Assembly: GCA_964019135.1 (NCBI GenBank)
Contig: OZ025253.1
Span: forward strand, 1,954,233-2,018,232
Source of the DNA: Arenicola marina
Lineage: Eukaryota; Annelida; Polychaeta; Arenicolidae
DNA length: 64,000 bases
Direction of reading: 5' to 3'
Under the pieces are notes generated by a model. It had not been told where the DNA came from, made no database searches, and saw only the letters and a program-made list of their open reading frames with translations. Of this stretch, positions 62,901 through 64,000 are shown piece by piece (position 1 is the first letter of the stretch; every line of letters begins with the position of its first letter). The position numbers and the translations under genes were made by a program.

Positions 62901-64000
62901 CACTCATGGGTCGGGGCAAGGAGAGGTGGCATGAAATGAGGGGAGGGAGGTACGTCAGTCACTCATGGGTGGGGGCAAGGAGAGGTGGCATGAAATGAGG
63001 GGAGGGAGGTACGTCAGTCACTCATGGGTGGGGGCAAGGAGAGGTGGCATGAAATGAGGGGAGGGAGGTACGTCCGTCACTCATGGGTGGGTGCAAGGAG
63101 AGGTGGCATGAAATGAGGGGTGGGAGGTACGTCCGTCACTCATGGGTGGGGGCAAGGAGAGGTGGCATGAAATGAGGGGAGGGAGGTACGTCCGTCACTC
63201 ATGGGTGGGTGCAAGGAGAGGTGGCATGAAATGAGGGGAGGGAGGTACGTCCGTCACTCATGGGTGGGGGCAAGGAGAGGTGGCATGAAATGAGGGGAGG
63301 GAGGTACGTCCGTCACTCATGGGTGGGGGCAAGGAGAGGTGGCATGAAATGAGGGGAGGGAGGTACGTCCGTCACTCATGGGTGGGTGCAAGGAGAGGTG
63401 GCATGAAATGAGGGGTGGGAGGTACGTCCGTCACTCATGGGTAGGGGCAAGGAGAGGTGGCATGAAATGAGGGGTGGGAGGTACGTCAGTCACTCATGGG
63501 TGAGGGCAAGGAGAGGTGGCATGAAATTAGGGGAGGGAGGTACGTCAGTCACTCATGGGTGGGGGCAAGGAGAGGTGGCATGAAATGAGGGGAGGGAGGT
63601 ACGTCAGTCACTCATGGGTGAGGGCAAGGAGAGGTGGCATGAAATGAGGGGAGGGAGGTACGTCCGTCACTCATGGGTGGGTGCAAGGAGAGGTGGCATG
63701 AAATGAGGGGTGGGAGGTACGTCAGTCACTCATGGGTGGGGGCAAGGAGAGGTGGCATGAAATGAGGGGAGGGAGGTACGTCAGTCACTCATGGGTGGGG
63801 GGGAGGAGAGGTGGCATGAAATGAGGGGTGGGAGGTACGTCAGTCACTCATGGGTCGGGGCAAGGAGAGGTGGCCTGAAATGAGGGGTGGGAGGTACGTC
63901 AGTCACTCATGGGTGGGGGCAAGGAGAGGTGGCATGAAATGAGGGGAGGGAGGTACGTCAGTCACTCATGGGTGGGGGGGAGGAGAGGTGGCATGAAATG

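Larger units (their letters stand above)
20772..64000. repeat. Array 4: 59-bp minisatellite/satellite, about 735 copies, running off the window
   Basis: Taking TACGTC as the phase marker, copies run from 20783 to 63954 and the array is cut by the window end. The unit, about 59 bp, includes gggaggtacgtcagtcactc, then ATGGGTGGGGGCAAGGAGAG and a GGCATGAAATGAG segment. Main variants are GGGGAGGGAGG/GGGGTGGGAGG, GGGTGGGGGC/GGGTGAGGGC, GTCAGTC/GTCCGTC and rarer GGTAGTGGC and GGTGGTGGGGAGG forms. Rare one-base indels and a few 42-bp units occur. The + strand is strongly G-rich (my count for one consensus unit: 28 G, 7 C). Each unit holds a donor-like AGGTACGT. The frames it opens (for example 37294-37506) are not genes. 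Confidence 0.97.

Noticed and set aside
20772-64000. Telomere or classical G-quadruplex array
   Set aside because: There is no short telomeric motif, and the long G runs in each unit are separated by gaps of more than 20 nt.

Overview
This is invertebrate-type animal nuclear DNA. It contains spliced exons of a trypsin-fold (S1) protease, a tRNA-derived SINE with a perfect target-site duplication, and remnants of DNA transposons. There are no bacterial-style gene clusters. Species cannot be read from the sequence; a marine bilaterian such as a lophotrochozoan is only a guess. About 88% of the window is tandem repeat: four large minisatellite arrays with units of 50, 61, 58 and 59 bp.

Layout: 1-716, AT-rich intronic DNA. 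717-877 and 5102-5272, the last two coding exons of a secreted-type S1 serine protease on the + strand; upstream exons lie outside the window. 842-2885, array 1 (50 bp x ~41), which starts inside the first exon and runs into the intron. 3734-4569, a probable pogo/Tigger-like non-autonomous transposon in the same intron. 5222-5773, array 2 (61 bp x ~9), which starts inside the last exon and fills most of the predicted 3' UTR, followed by AATAAA signals at 5790-5799. 6249-17100, array 3 (58 bp x ~187). 17101-20771, a mostly unique island with a small 50-bp repeat, an inverted-repeat pair about 1.6 kb apart, a SINE and poly-G tracts. 20772-64000, array 4 (59 bp, about 735 copies), which runs off the window.

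The main observation is that arrays 1 and 2 are both built from the 3' ends of the two exons of one gene. Array 1's unit is 36 nt of exon end plus 14 nt of intron, so each copy carries a splice donor. Array 2's unit is the last 17 codons including the stop plus 10 nt of flank, so each copy carries a stop codon and a TGACGTCA palindrome. Array 4 carries a donor-like 16-mer that matches array 1's exon-intron junction at 14 of 16 positions. This suggests it too may have begun at an exon-intron junction, though no source exon is visible. Arrays 2, 3 and 4 all contain the hexamer ACGTCA.

No other protein-coding gene could be supported. The remaining open frames are short, antisense to real features, or by-products of the arrays.
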